Of a DNA stretch of 6,603 bases, positions 1-6,417 are shown piece by piece. The stretch is from Ignavibacteriales bacterium (GTDB lineage Bacteria; Bacteroidota; Ignavibacteria; T3Sed10-11), in contig PWJF01000537.1 in NCBI GenBank assembly GCA_003560935.1, positions 1 to 6,603 on the forward strand, written 5' to 3'. Position numbers and translations under genes: made by a program. The notes below the pieces were generated by a model, which saw only the letters and a list, made by a program, of their open reading frames with translations, had not been told where the DNA came from and did no database searches. Positions within the stretch are counted from its first letter, which is position 1. Each line of letters opens with the position of its first letter.

Positions 1-647
1 ACTCTTTCAGCGCTGTTCAAGGGGGTATGGAGGTATCGTATCTCGAATTTTTCTACCCGGGTATTATTGTTTTGATCTTGCTGTTCACGTCCATTTTTTC
101 TAATATTTCATTGATAGAAGACCGGAACGAAGGATTCTTTCAAAACGTGATGATTGCCCCTGTTACATCCCACGGTATTGTAGCCGGCAAGATCCTCGGA
201 GGGGTAACTATAGCATTAATTCAAGCCGCTATCTTCTTTATATGTGCGCCATTAATAGGATTTTATATCAACCTGATTACAGCAGTATTGTTCGTCGCCG
301 CATGTATTGTAATATCTATAGGATTGTCGTCGCTCGGTTTTGTTATTGCATGGAAGATTAATTCAATTCAGGGTTTCCATGGGATAATGAATGTTGTCCT
401 TGTACCGTTATGGCTTTTATCGGGTGCGGTATTCCCGGCTGAGGGTTCTCCGGTAATCATAAAGTGGATTATCGCCATAAATCCAATCGGCTATGGGGTC
501 GATCTGATAAAGGGAGTCCTTTACAGCGGAATGCCGGGAGGTAGTTTGTTGAATATATCACCACTCTCCATAGTTGTGACATGGACTTTTTCGATTGTAT
601 TATTACTTATAGCAACACATACTGTGCGGCGTACGCGGCATGGGTAA
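1..647 (+). CDS. ABC-2 type transporter permease, C-terminal part (5' end outside window)
   Basis: This is the membrane subunit of an ABC transporter, which would work with an ATPase encoded elsewhere, probably just upstream. The frame is open to the left edge; the ATG at 27 is internal, because family members are usually about 250 residues and only about 214 are visible. Counting from that ATG, there are hydrophobic segments near 11-29, 55-79, 84-108, 119-136 and 179-196. Family hallmarks are FFYPGI at 8-13, the EDRNEGF stretch at 31-37 leading to the cytoplasmic 'APVTS' turn, PLWLLSGAVFP at 127-137, and INPIGYGVD at 151-159. The substrate cannot be read from sequence. It lies 65 bp upstream of the SCO gene on the same strand, so a link to cytochrome oxidase assembly (haem, copper or lipid handling) is an inference from context. 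Family assignment is secure; substrate is unknown. Confidence 0.88.
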   Translation, partial: SFSAVQGGMEVSYLEFFYPGIIVLILLFTSIFSNISLIEDRNEGFFQNVMIAPVTSHGIVAGKILGGVTIALIQAAIFFICAPLIGFYINLITAVLFVAACIVISIGLSSLGFVIAWKINSIQGFHGIMNVVLVPLWLLSGAVFPAEGSPVIIKWIIAINPIGYGVDLIKGVLYSGMPGGSLLNISPLSIVVTWTFSIVLLLIATHTVRRTRHG

Positions 648-712
648 CAGAGAACATCGGATGGTGAGCATGAATTATTTAATTATTTAACCGGGAACGG
701 GTATAGACCGAA

Positions 713-1345
713 ATGGAATTTCAAAAATCAACAAGAAAGATATTCACTCCCGTTATAATCGTTCTTTTCTTTGTCAGTATGATAATGCTGATGCTGGTGT
801 ATCACACAATACGCGAAAACGATGCAACGAGAAAATTAGTTGTGATAAAAAATGTACCGCAGTTTGCACTTATCGATCAATTTGGTGAGGAATTGACGGG
901 AAGCGATCTTCTTGAAACATATTGGATCGCAAACTTTATTTTCACACATTGCGGGGGCATATGCCCTACGATGACGTTTCAAATGCGTGAATTACAGAAT
1001 GCGATACCACCTGACATGCCGGTAAGATTCGTTTCATTTAGCGTCGATCCCGAAAGGGATACCCCTGATGTGCTCCGGGCTTATGCAGAGGAGTGGGGAG
1101 CGGATCAGGAACGCTGGTCGTTTCTGACCGGTAAGAAGGAAGAAATATACTCACTTGCACGGGAGGGATTTTTACTCGGCGTTAATCCCGACGGAGGGAC
1201 GCTTATTGAGCCTATAATGCACAGTCAGCGATTTGTTATGGTTGATGATACAGGAATGATACGGGGGTATTATGACGGCTTTGATGATACAGAGATCGAA
1301 AAGCTCATAGAAGATTTATATTTTTTATTAGGTGAAACGGTTTAA
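713..1345 (+). CDS. sco: SCO1/SenC family copper chaperone for cytochrome oxidase
   Basis: SCO proteins have a thioredoxin fold and deliver or help insert copper at the CuA site of cytochrome c oxidase; some act as thiol reductants. The 210-residue product has an N-terminal membrane anchor at about 12-32 after a basic start, then a periplasmic domain. The copper-binding CxxxC motif is visible as Cys80-GGI-Cys84-Pro, and the third ligand is His170 in 'MHSQRF'. The conserved VDPERDTP is at 111-118. Length and order of motifs fit a complete, functional family member. The start at 713 puts the anchor at the N-terminus; no Shine-Dalgarno is evident. The DUF420 gene follows 4 bp after the stop, which indicates an operon. 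A general thioredoxin-like thiol oxidoreductase such as ResA is unlikely because the cysteines are separated by three residues and the distal histidine is present. Confidence 0.95.
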   Translation: MEFQKSTRKIFTPVIIVLFFVSMIMLMLVYHTIRENDATRKLVVIKNVPQFALIDQFGEELTGSDLLETYWIANFIFTHCGGICPTMTFQMRELQNAIPPDMPVRFVSFSVDPERDTPDVLRAYAEEWGADQERWSFLTGKKEEIYSLAREGFLLGVNPDGGTLIEPIMHSQRFVMVDDTGMIRGYYDGFDDTEIEKLIEDLYFLLGETV

Positions 1346-1349
1346 GTAA

Positions 1350-1775
1350 ATGTCAACAAGCGATCTACCGACGGTAAATGCAATTTTAAATAGTCTTAGT
1401 GCAGTATTCCTGATTACAGGATTCGTGTTCATTAAGAAGAAAAAACGGGAAGCTCATAAAAAAGCCATGCTGACGGCGTTTTCCCTGTCTGCGTTGTTTC
1501 TTGTGTCGTATATAATATATCATTATACATCGGGGGCCACAACGTTTACCGCCGACGGATGGATACGGCCAGTGTATTTCACCATTCTCATCTCGCACAC
1601 CATATTAGCAACAATCATTCTGCCGCCGATTTTGATACTGCTCTACCGGGCATGGAAGAAACAGTATACCAAACATGCCAGACTTGCACGGTGGACATTT
1701 CCGGCGTGGTTATATGTATCGATCACGGGTGTTATAATCTACACGATACTTTACCATTGGTACCCGCCTGTTTGA
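1350..1775 (+). CDS. DUF420 (CtaM-like) membrane protein
   Basis: This 141-residue integral membrane protein has four predicted helices at about 11-29, 41-59, 75-99 and 118-136. Histidines sit near membrane boundaries (His36, His58, His83, His109, His136), a pattern typical of the DUF420 family. In Firmicutes a DUF420 protein called CtaM is needed for maturation of a haem-copper oxidase; a similar role here is inferred from family and position directly after the SCO gene. It starts 4 bp after the SCO stop, so translation is probably coupled. The start gives a complete first helix. Its stop at 1775 faces the stop of punA only 9 bp away, leaving no space for an ordinary intrinsic terminator outside the coding regions. 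Confidence 0.9.
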   Translation: MSTSDLPTVNAILNSLSAVFLITGFVFIKKKKREAHKKAMLTAFSLSALFLVSYIIYHYTSGATTFTADGWIRPVYFTILISHTILATIILPPILILLYRAWKKQYTKHARLARWTFPAWLYVSITGVIIYTILYHWYPPV

Positions 1776-1784
1776 AAATTTAGG

Positions 1785-2633
1785 TTAATTCCAGTCGGAA
1801 TGTGTTAAGAGAGAGCGAAGAAGTGTTTTAAACGTTTCATTTACCCGCGAGGCTGTAATAGTCACGTCGTCGTGTGAAAGTTTTTCCATGCTGATTCCGG
1901 CCGCCATGTTCGTTATACATGATATCCCCGCTATTTTAATCCCGAAAATGCTTGCCTGTAAGGTTTCCAGAACGGTAGACATACCGATCGCATCCGCGCC
2001 AAGCCGGTGGAGCATTTGAATTTCAGACGGCGTCTCGTAGGAGGGACCCAGTACTCCGGCATAAATCCCGTCCTGAATTTTGATTCCGTTCTCAAGCGCG
2101 ACATGTTGAATTAGATTGCTTAGCTCCGAATCGTACAGAGGAACCTTCGTTTTATATTCTCTTGGATGTCCGGAGTGCACAGGGGGTGGCCGACGAAACG
2201 TAAGATTCAATTGATCCCGAATTATCATTAAGTCGCCGGCAGTAAATTGTTTGTTTATACCGCCTGCAGCATTCGTGATTAAAAGATTTCTTATGCCCAA
2301 TTCGTTCATCACAAATACCGGGTAAAGCACTTTTCTTATCTCGCCGCACTCATAGTAATGAATTCGTCCTTGAAATGTGCAGATGCGGGTTGCGTTACTA
2401 TTGGTGATGTTTGAAATCGTTCCAATAACAATTTTCCCGCCGTGTCCTTCAACCGTAGGTCTGGGATATCCGGGAATAGCATGCATCGGGATGGTAATTG
2501 TATCCTTTAAATCCTCTACAAAATTACCGAGCCCCGATCCGAGAACCACAGCAGTTTCGGGAAAATCTTCTCCGGTAAGATTAGTAATATAGGATACGCT
2601 TTCCCGTAATTGTGCTTTGTTAAAATCGACCAT
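1785..2633 (-). CDS. punA: Purine nucleoside phosphorylase, type I (trimeric, inosine/guanosine)
   Basis: This cytoplasmic enzyme splits purine (deoxy)nucleosides with phosphate into free base and (deoxy)ribose 1-phosphate. The 282-residue length matches the trimeric PNP/MTAP family. Visible motifs are the phosphate-binding GSGLG at 32-36, GHGG at 63-66, QGRIHYYE at 88-95, NAAGG at 121-125, GPSYET at 196-201, GMST at 217-220 and TNMAAG at 241-246. Asn242 corresponds to the residue that selects 6-oxopurines in PNP and is replaced by Asp in methylthioadenosine phosphorylase; His254 fits the ribose-contacting histidine. Both support PNP rather than MTAP. One departure is MSTVLE where many relatives have MSTVPE. 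It follows nupC after a 138-bp gap with inverted repeats, and is the last gene of the salvage cluster. No Shine-Dalgarno precedes the ATG. Confidence 0.95.
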   Translation of the reverse strand: MVDFNKAQLRESVSYITNLTGEDFPETAVVLGSGLGNFVEDLKDTITIPMHAIPGYPRPTVEGHGGKIVIGTISNITNSNATRICTFQGRIHYYECGEIRKVLYPVFVMNELGIRNLLITNAAGGINKQFTAGDLMIIRDQLNLTFRRPPPVHSGHPREYKTKVPLYDSELSNLIQHVALENGIKIQDGIYAGVLGPSYETPSEIQMLHRLGADAIGMSTVLETLQASIFGIKIAGISCITNMAAGISMEKLSHDDVTITASRVNETFKTLLRSLLTHSDWN

Positions 2634-2644
2634 ATGTCAGTAAA

Positions 2645-2746
2645 AGATGTAGTCCCCACTCTTTATTGATAATTTCCTGGTTTTCCTGGAAACCTGATGT
2701 ATTGTAAATAGCAGTCCAGTCGGTATAGACAAGGTGGACTACATCT
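2645..2746 (-). promoter_or_regulatory. Inverted repeats between nupC and punA (possible alternative RNA hairpins)
   Basis: The plus strand carries AGATGTAGTCC at 2645-2655 and its exact reverse complement GGACTACATCT at 2736-2746, an 11-bp inverted repeat separated by 80 bp. The right arm overlaps a second, local pairing: AGTCCA at 2713-2718 with TGGACT at 2735-2740, loop 16 nt. In the minus-strand transcript the nupC-proximal arm could therefore pair with either of two downstream partners, but not both. The distal arm ends 11 nt before the punA ATG and is followed by four U residues. This layout could influence transcription into, or translation of, punA; it could also be an mRNA processing or stability structure. 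No known riboswitch was recognised. The repeats are seen directly; the role is inference. Confidence 0.45.
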
Positions 2747-2771
2747 CTTTGTAAGTAACCTTTCCTTTGAA

Positions 2772-4082
2772 CTAAAATAGTTGTGGAATATTCATCATAG
2801 CGCCGGCGATGGTTGCGGTCTGCATTGTAGCCAGCGTACCGCCGAGAACTGCCCTGAGGCCGTTTTTCGCCAATTCCGGACGCCTGTTCTCGGCTAACGG
2901 TCCGATCCCGCCTAATTGAATCGCTATCGATGCGAAATTAGCAAATCCGCAGAGAGCAAAGGTTGCAATCAAAACCGATTTTTCAGATAAGACCTCTTGC
3001 GGTATTAATTCTGCTAGATGCATATATGCGACAAATTCGTTTAATACTGTTTTGGTACCGATCAAACTCCCCACCTGTACAGCTTCGCTCCACGGTACTC
3101 CGATGGCGAATGTTATCGGAGCCAGAACGATACCGAGCAGCCACTGGAGAGTGAGGTCTTCGATGCCGAAAACATCTCCTATACTGCCGATGAAATAATT
3201 AACAAGCGCAAGCAATGCAATGAACGCGAGAAGCATAGCTGCCACGTTGAGCGCTAATTTCATACCGGTAGATGCTCCCGCCGCCGCCGCTTCTATCACA
3301 TTGACGGAAGTTTTTTCCACATGAACTTTTACACGTCCTTTTGTTTCCGATTCCTGGGTTTCAGGGATCATGATTTTTGCCATTATTAATGCTCCGGGAG
3401 CAGCCATTACGCTTGCAGCAAGCAGGTGACCTGCAAACAACTGTTGAGCTTGAGTTACCGCCCAACCGTGCACTTCAGCCCACGAGAATCCGAGCATTTG
3501 AACATACGCCGCAAGCACGCCTCCGGCGATCGTTGCCATTCCGCCCGTTTGAAGTGCCAGCAGCTCGGAGCGGGTCATACCTGCAATATATGGGCGAATG
3601 ACCAGGGGTGCTTCGGTTTGGCCGATAAATACGTTAGCAGCTACCGAAAGAGATTCGGCGCCGCTTGTTCCCATAGTTTTTGCCATAACCCAGGCCATTC
3701 CTTGTACTACCCGCTGCATCACGTTCAGATGATACAACACGCCCATCAAAGATGCAAAGAAGATAATCGTGGGTAATACTTGAAAGGCAAAGAAGAAGCC
3801 AAAACTCCCCTCTTTCTCAGGACCTTTTGCAAGATCGCCGAACACAAACTGAGCACCTTCATGGGTAAAATTCAGTATGGTAACGAAGACACTGCTTATT
3901 TGCGCAAAAAACCATTGACCATAGCTGATCTTTAAAACGAATATTGCAAAAACGATCTGGAGAATCAATCCGAAACCCACCAGTCGCCAGTTGATTCTGC
4001 TTTTATTATTCGAAACCAGGAATGCTATTCCGAGAACTACGGTAATCCCAAGAATTCCACGAAGAAGGTCGGTTAAAATCAT
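2772..4082 (-). CDS. nupC: Concentrative nucleoside transporter (CNT/NupC family)
   Basis: This inner-membrane symporter imports nucleosides using a cation gradient. The 436-residue product has the CNT layout: N-terminal helices (about 8-24, 34-52), a gating region, then the conserved transport core. Substrate-site motifs are GQTEAP at 154-159 in the first re-entrant hairpin region, the NEF triplet at 348-350, and CGFANFASIAIQLGGIG at 378-394, containing the Asn and Ser residues known to contact nucleoside in the Vibrio CNT structure. A charged hydrophilic loop at 240-258 (ETQESETKGR...) separates two core halves. Whether it prefers purine or pyrimidine nucleosides, and Na+ or H+, is not decided here; its neighbours handle both classes. 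It starts 57 bp after tdk; that gap is largely filled by a 35-bp repeat. A weak GGAT lies 7 nt before the ATG. Length is near the usual 400-430. Confidence 0.95.
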   Translation of the reverse strand: MILTDLLRGILGITVVLGIAFLVSNNKSRINWRLVGFGLILQIVFAIFVLKISYGQWFFAQISSVFVTILNFTHEGAQFVFGDLAKGPEKEGSFGFFFAFQVLPTIIFFASLMGVLYHLNVMQRVVQGMAWVMAKTMGTSGAESLSVAANVFIGQTEAPLVIRPYIAGMTRSELLALQTGGMATIAGGVLAAYVQMLGFSWAEVHGWAVTQAQQLFAGHLLAASVMAAPGALIMAKIMIPETQESETKGRVKVHVEKTSVNVIEAAAAGASTGMKLALNVAAMLLAFIALLALVNYFIGSIGDVFGIEDLTLQWLLGIVLAPITFAIGVPWSEAVQVGSLIGTKTVLNEFVAYMHLAELIPQEVLSEKSVLIATFALCGFANFASIAIQLGGIGPLAENRRPELAKNGLRAVLGGTLATMQTATIAGAMMNIPQLF

Positions 4083-4094
4083 AGTTTATCCGTA

Positions 4095-4129
4095 AATTGT
4101 TTTTTAATCAATGAGCGAAGCGAATTAAT
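4095..4129 (-). repeat. 35-bp repeat, copy 1 (upstream of nupC)
   Basis: The stretch read on the minus strand is identical, apart from one A/C difference, to plus-strand 5169-5203. Its core is TTCGCTTCGCTCATTGATTA. It occupies most of the tdk-nupC gap and ends 12 bp before the nupC start codon. Because the second copy faces the other way, the two form an inverted pair bracketing tdk and cdd. It may be a dispersed intergenic repeat of the genome; its self-pairing potential is weak. Confidence 0.85.
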
Positions 4130-4139
4130 TAGTAAATAG

Positions 4140-4721
4140 TTAATGAGATTCGACCGGTGGTTCAAAGCATTTTCGGCATCGGGCTTCATAATGATCTTTC
4201 GCACCGACGAGCACGCGTTCCTGTGACTTGGTAATACGCTGCGTCCGGTCAGCCGGATTACCGCATACCATGCAGATTGCCAGTGTCTTTGTGATATATT
4301 CGGCGATTGCGAGAAGTTGCGGAACCGGTTCGAACGGTACTCCGCGATAATCCTGATCGAGGCCGGCGACTATAACCCGCTTTCCACGGTCGGCAAGTGT
4401 ATTACAAATCTCAATGATATCGCTTGAGAAAAACTGTGCCTCATCGATACCGATGACCTGATATTCATCAACCAGTTCCATTATATCTTTCGCGTCTTTA
4501 ACGCTGACGCTGACATGCGATTGCTCGCTGTGTGAAACTATATGATCACTTCTGTAGCGTGTATCTATTTGAGGTTTGAATACAATAACTTTTTGTTTTG
4601 CTATGTGCGCCCGGCGTACACGGCGAATCAGTTCTTCTGTTTTTCCGCTGAACATACAGCCGCAAATTACTTCGATCCATCCGGTATCGGTGGGTGAATG
4701 ATGGGTTGACGGTGTTGTCAT
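4140..4721 (-). CDS. tdk: Thymidine kinase (type II, zinc-containing)
   Basis: This enzyme phosphorylates thymidine and deoxyuridine with ATP in the pyrimidine salvage pathway, acting in the cytoplasm as a tetramer. The 193-residue length is typical. The P-loop is [10 protein letters not shown] at 21-30, the Walker B-like DEAQFF at 93-98 includes the catalytic Glu94, and GLDQDYRG at 120-127 is the conserved thymidine-site strand. The C-terminal lasso carries two zinc-binding CxxC pairs, Cys150/Cys153 and Cys182/Cys185, with Tyr178 just before the second. An unusually polar N-terminal extension (about 13 residues, [13 protein letters not shown]) precedes the conserved start. The ATG lies 11 bp after the cdd stop, so it is surely cotranscribed with cdd; a GGAAG exists but is 14 nt upstream, too far for a normal ribosome-binding site. 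Confidence 0.97.
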   Translation of the reverse strand: MTTPSTHHSPTDTGWIEVICGCMFSGKTEELIRRVRRAHIAKQKVIVFKPQIDTRYRSDHIVSHSEQSHVSVSVKDAKDIMELVDEYQVIGIDEAQFFSSDIIEICNTLADRGKRVIVAGLDQDYRGVPFEPVPQLLAIAEYITKTLAICMVCGNPADRTQRITKSQERVLVGAKDHYEARCRKCFEPPVESH

Positions 4722-4732
4722 ACTTTGATCAA

Positions 4733-5137
4733 TTACTTCCGTTTTGTTATTAAATCTGCCCGACCAAATGCAAACGGGAGTAGATCGCTTATCTTTTTGT
4801 ACTGCATCTCTCCCCGTGAGTTTGTTAGAATAATTTCGATATCACCCGCTAAATCGGAAAGAACTTGCCGGCACGCTCCACAGGGGGATATGAAATCATC
4901 CGCATCGGATACAATGAGTATTTTGGAAAATGAATTTTCACCTTCGGAAACGGCTTTGAAGAGGGCAGTTCGCTCGGCACATATCGTGAGCGAAAATGAA
5001 CTGTTTTCGATATTGCATCCGGTGAATACTTTTCCGGAGGATGTAAGCAATGCCGCGCCGACGCGAAACTGTGAATAGGGAGAATATGAAAGTTGTAATG
5101 CTTCCCGCGCTAATTTTAGAAGGTTTTCGTTTGACAT
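4733..5137 (-). CDS. cdd: Cytidine deaminase (tetrameric, zinc-dependent)
   Basis: This enzyme hydrolytically deaminates cytidine and deoxycytidine to uridine and deoxyuridine; the latter is a substrate for the thymidine kinase encoded next. The 134-residue length is that of the short homotetrameric class. Zinc ligands are Cys53 in TICAERTA with catalytic Glu55, and Cys86 and Cys89 in PCGACRQ. The ribose-binding NIEN is at 42-45, and the N-terminal [12 protein letters not shown] at 19-30 is also characteristic. It is the first gene of the cdd-tdk-nupC-punA cluster. Upstream are a predicted promoter and a 35-bp repeat; the leader is AT-rich and lacks a Shine-Dalgarno. Nothing essential is missing. 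Confidence 0.97.
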   Translation of the reverse strand: MSNENLLKLAREALQLSYSPYSQFRVGAALLTSSGKVFTGCNIENSSFSLTICAERTALFKAVSEGENSFSKILIVSDADDFISPCGACRQVLSDLAGDIEIILTNSRGEMQYKKISDLLPFAFGRADLITKRK

Positions 5138-5168
5138 TCGGTTATTTTATTACGTGATAATAATTTAG

Positions 5169-5203
5169 ATTAATTCGCTTCGCTCATTGATTACAAAACA
5201 ATT
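5169..5203 (+). repeat. 35-bp repeat, copy 2 (cdd leader)
   Basis: This copy matches the reverse complement of 4095-4129 at 34 of 35 positions. It lies 31 bp upstream of the cdd start codon, at the position where the predicted promoter would start transcription, so its complement would form most of the cdd 5' leader. Similarity extends little beyond the 35 bp. The two copies in one transcript would be complementary and could pair over about 1 kb. Confidence 0.85.
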
Positions 5204-5206
5204 GGT

Positions 5207-5237
5207 CAAATATAGATAAAATAGGTTAGAAATTCAA
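5207..5237 (-). promoter_or_regulatory. Predicted Bacteroidota-type promoter for cdd-tdk-nupC-punA
   Basis: On the minus strand the sequence reads TTG, 20 bp, TATATTTG. This fits the -33 (TTTG/TTG) and -7 (TAnnTTTG) elements used by the primary sigma factor of Bacteroidota at the expected 19-21 bp spacing. The -7 element is at 5207-5214 and the -33 TTG at 5235-5237. The start of transcription would fall near 5200, giving a leader of about 60 nt to cdd. The match is direct; the assumption that the host uses this promoter type is inferred. Confidence 0.5.
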
Positions 5238-5383
5238 TGAAAAACTTAATTATGAAGCCAAGAAAACACAAAATGATAAATGGCTTGAGAGAGGGAAGAT
5301 TAACCCGGGAGTTAGCGATGCTATAGCGATAGGTAATTTCACACACCATTGTATTATATTTTACAGGATTAAAAGATTATGGG

Positions 5384-5557
5384 ATGTCGGATGAAATTAC
5401 GGTTTTTCTGCGTATATCTGAGTATTCGTATGCGCTTGGTCGTATGACATTGTACGAGATCGATAATGGCCGGTTTCGTTTTTAGTATACTGATTGGGAT
5501 GAAGAGGAGCGGATTGTTCATCATTTTCAAATGCAGAATTATGACGTACGGTCATAA
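5384..5557 (+). pseudogene. Possible decayed small plus-strand gene, one in-frame stop
   Basis: From the ATG at 5384 the plus strand encodes 33 residues beginning MSDEITVFLRISEYSYALG, then a TAG at 5483-5485. The same frame continues for 23 more codons (YTDWDEEERIVHHF... and onward) to TAA at 5555-5557. Composition is protein-like on both sides of the TAG, with mixed charged, aromatic and glycine residues. The frame is also open upstream of the ATG as far as about 5333. The end overlaps the last codons of the glycosyltransferase on the other strand. I recognise no family. It could be a gene broken by one stop, or simply chance open sequence. Confidence 0.25.
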
Positions 5558-6417
5558 AAGTATTTCTGAAACCGATTAATGATTCGATTATAAGAATATT
5601 TTCTAACCGATTTACCGATATCATCGCTGACAAATTTTTCTTTCCTTGAAATCAAGGCATGCCAATACCCCGCGAAAACCAAAATTCCGGATAAAATGAG
5701 CGGTTTTTTGAAATTTTGTTTTATCACGTTCAATATCATCAAGAAGAAATCGAATCCGGTCTGGTAATACCACATGCCTGCAAGAAACTTATTGCGAATT
5801 TTTCTTCTATAATCCATTGATTGCCGATGATGGATAACAATTAACTCAGGACATATTTTTATTTTCCAGCCGTAATATCGGGCTATATGTTCATCAATTA
5901 GATCCCATCCGATCACCGGTAATAACCCGCCTATATCAACATAACATTCTCTCCGGTATGCCTTCATTCCGCCGCTAATGTGGTCCAGGTGTTTGGCTAT
6001 CCTTGGAAGATCTTTCTCCTCCTGAGGGTAGATGCGTATACCTCCGCAGATCCCGACATCTTTTTCCCATTGAAATGTTGTTGCGACGAGTTCAAAGTAG
6101 CCGGGTGGGAGTGTCAGGTCAGCATCCAATTTTACAAGAAAACCGTAGTCGGTCACATCAAGGTTACTCATCCCGATATTGAACGCGCGAACTACTTTCG
6201 GACCGAAGGATCTTGGTTCTTTGACCGGGTTTGTAACTAACTTTATCCAGGGATGATCCTTACTGTATTCCGTTACTATGCCCGCTGTCCGGTCGGACGA
6301 TCCATCGTCAACGATTACCCACTGCACAGGTTGGTGAAATTGCCTGCACATCGACTCCAGCGTATATGTAATAAACTTTTCTTCGTTATAGGCGGGTGTG
6401 ATCACTACATACTGCAT
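5539..6417 (-). CDS. Glycosyltransferase family 2 (GT-A fold)
   Basis: This enzyme transfers a sugar from a nucleotide-activated donor, probably to a lipid or polysaccharide at the cytoplasmic face of the membrane. Numbering from the ATG at 6417 (292 residues), the N-terminal VITPAYNEE at 5-13, the nucleotide-binding VIVDDGSSDRT at 35-45 and the metal-binding DAD at 98-100 define the GT-A fold. A GGMKAYRR stretch at 149-156 and GWDLIDEHIA at 170-179, with the likely catalytic Asp/Glu pair, form the acceptor side. A hydrophobic segment near 239-252 suggests membrane association; the C-terminus is basic and aromatic. I chose ATG 6417 over the GTG at 6423 because it overlaps the upstream stop as TAATG, typical of coupled translation, and starts right before the conserved strand. 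Donor and acceptor are unknown. Confidence 0.93.
   Translation of the reverse strand: MQYVVITPAYNEEKFITYTLESMCRQFHQPVQWVIVDDGSSDRTAGIVTEYSKDHPWIKLVTNPVKEPRSFGPKVVRAFNIGMSNLDVTDYGFLVKLDADLTLPPGYFELVATTFQWEKDVGICGGIRIYPQEEKDLPRIAKHLDHISGGMKAYRRECYVDIGGLLPVIGWDLIDEHIARYYGWKIKICPELIVIHHRQSMDYRRKIRNKFLAGMWYYQTGFDFFLMILNVIKQNFKKPLILSGILVFAGYWHALISRKEKFVSDDIGKSVRKYSYNRIINRFQKYFYDRTS

Larger units (their letters stand above)
5138..5538. other. Intergenic region between the glycosyltransferase and cdd
   Basis: This gap of about 400 bp separates two minus-strand transcription units. The cdd-proximal half is AT-rich and holds one copy of the 35-bp repeat (5169-5203) and a predicted promoter (5207-5237). 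The other half is less AT-rich and has codon-like plus-strand frames, including one that may be a remnant gene (from 5384). A short direct repeat TAGCGAT occurs twice near 5312-5331. No intrinsic terminator with a strong GC stem and T run was found for the glycosyltransferase unit. Confidence 0.6.

Noticed and set aside
2634..2771. Purine riboswitch before punA
   Set aside because: The gap lacks the conserved three-way-junction core and loop sequences of purine-sensing riboswitches; only simple inverted repeats are present.
3377..3776. Two plus-strand open frames opposite nupC
   Set aside because: They lie fully within a clearly conserved transporter gene on the other strand and have no family features.
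4725..5078. 117-codon plus-strand open frame opposite cdd
   Set aside because: It is a shadow of cdd, whose zinc and catalytic motifs prove the minus-strand frame.
5397..5633. Minus-strand open frame of 78 codons downstream of the glycosyltransferase
   Set aside because: It overlaps the end of the glycosyltransferase in another frame, has no recognisable motif, and its composition looks like the antisense of the more protein-like plus-strand frame.
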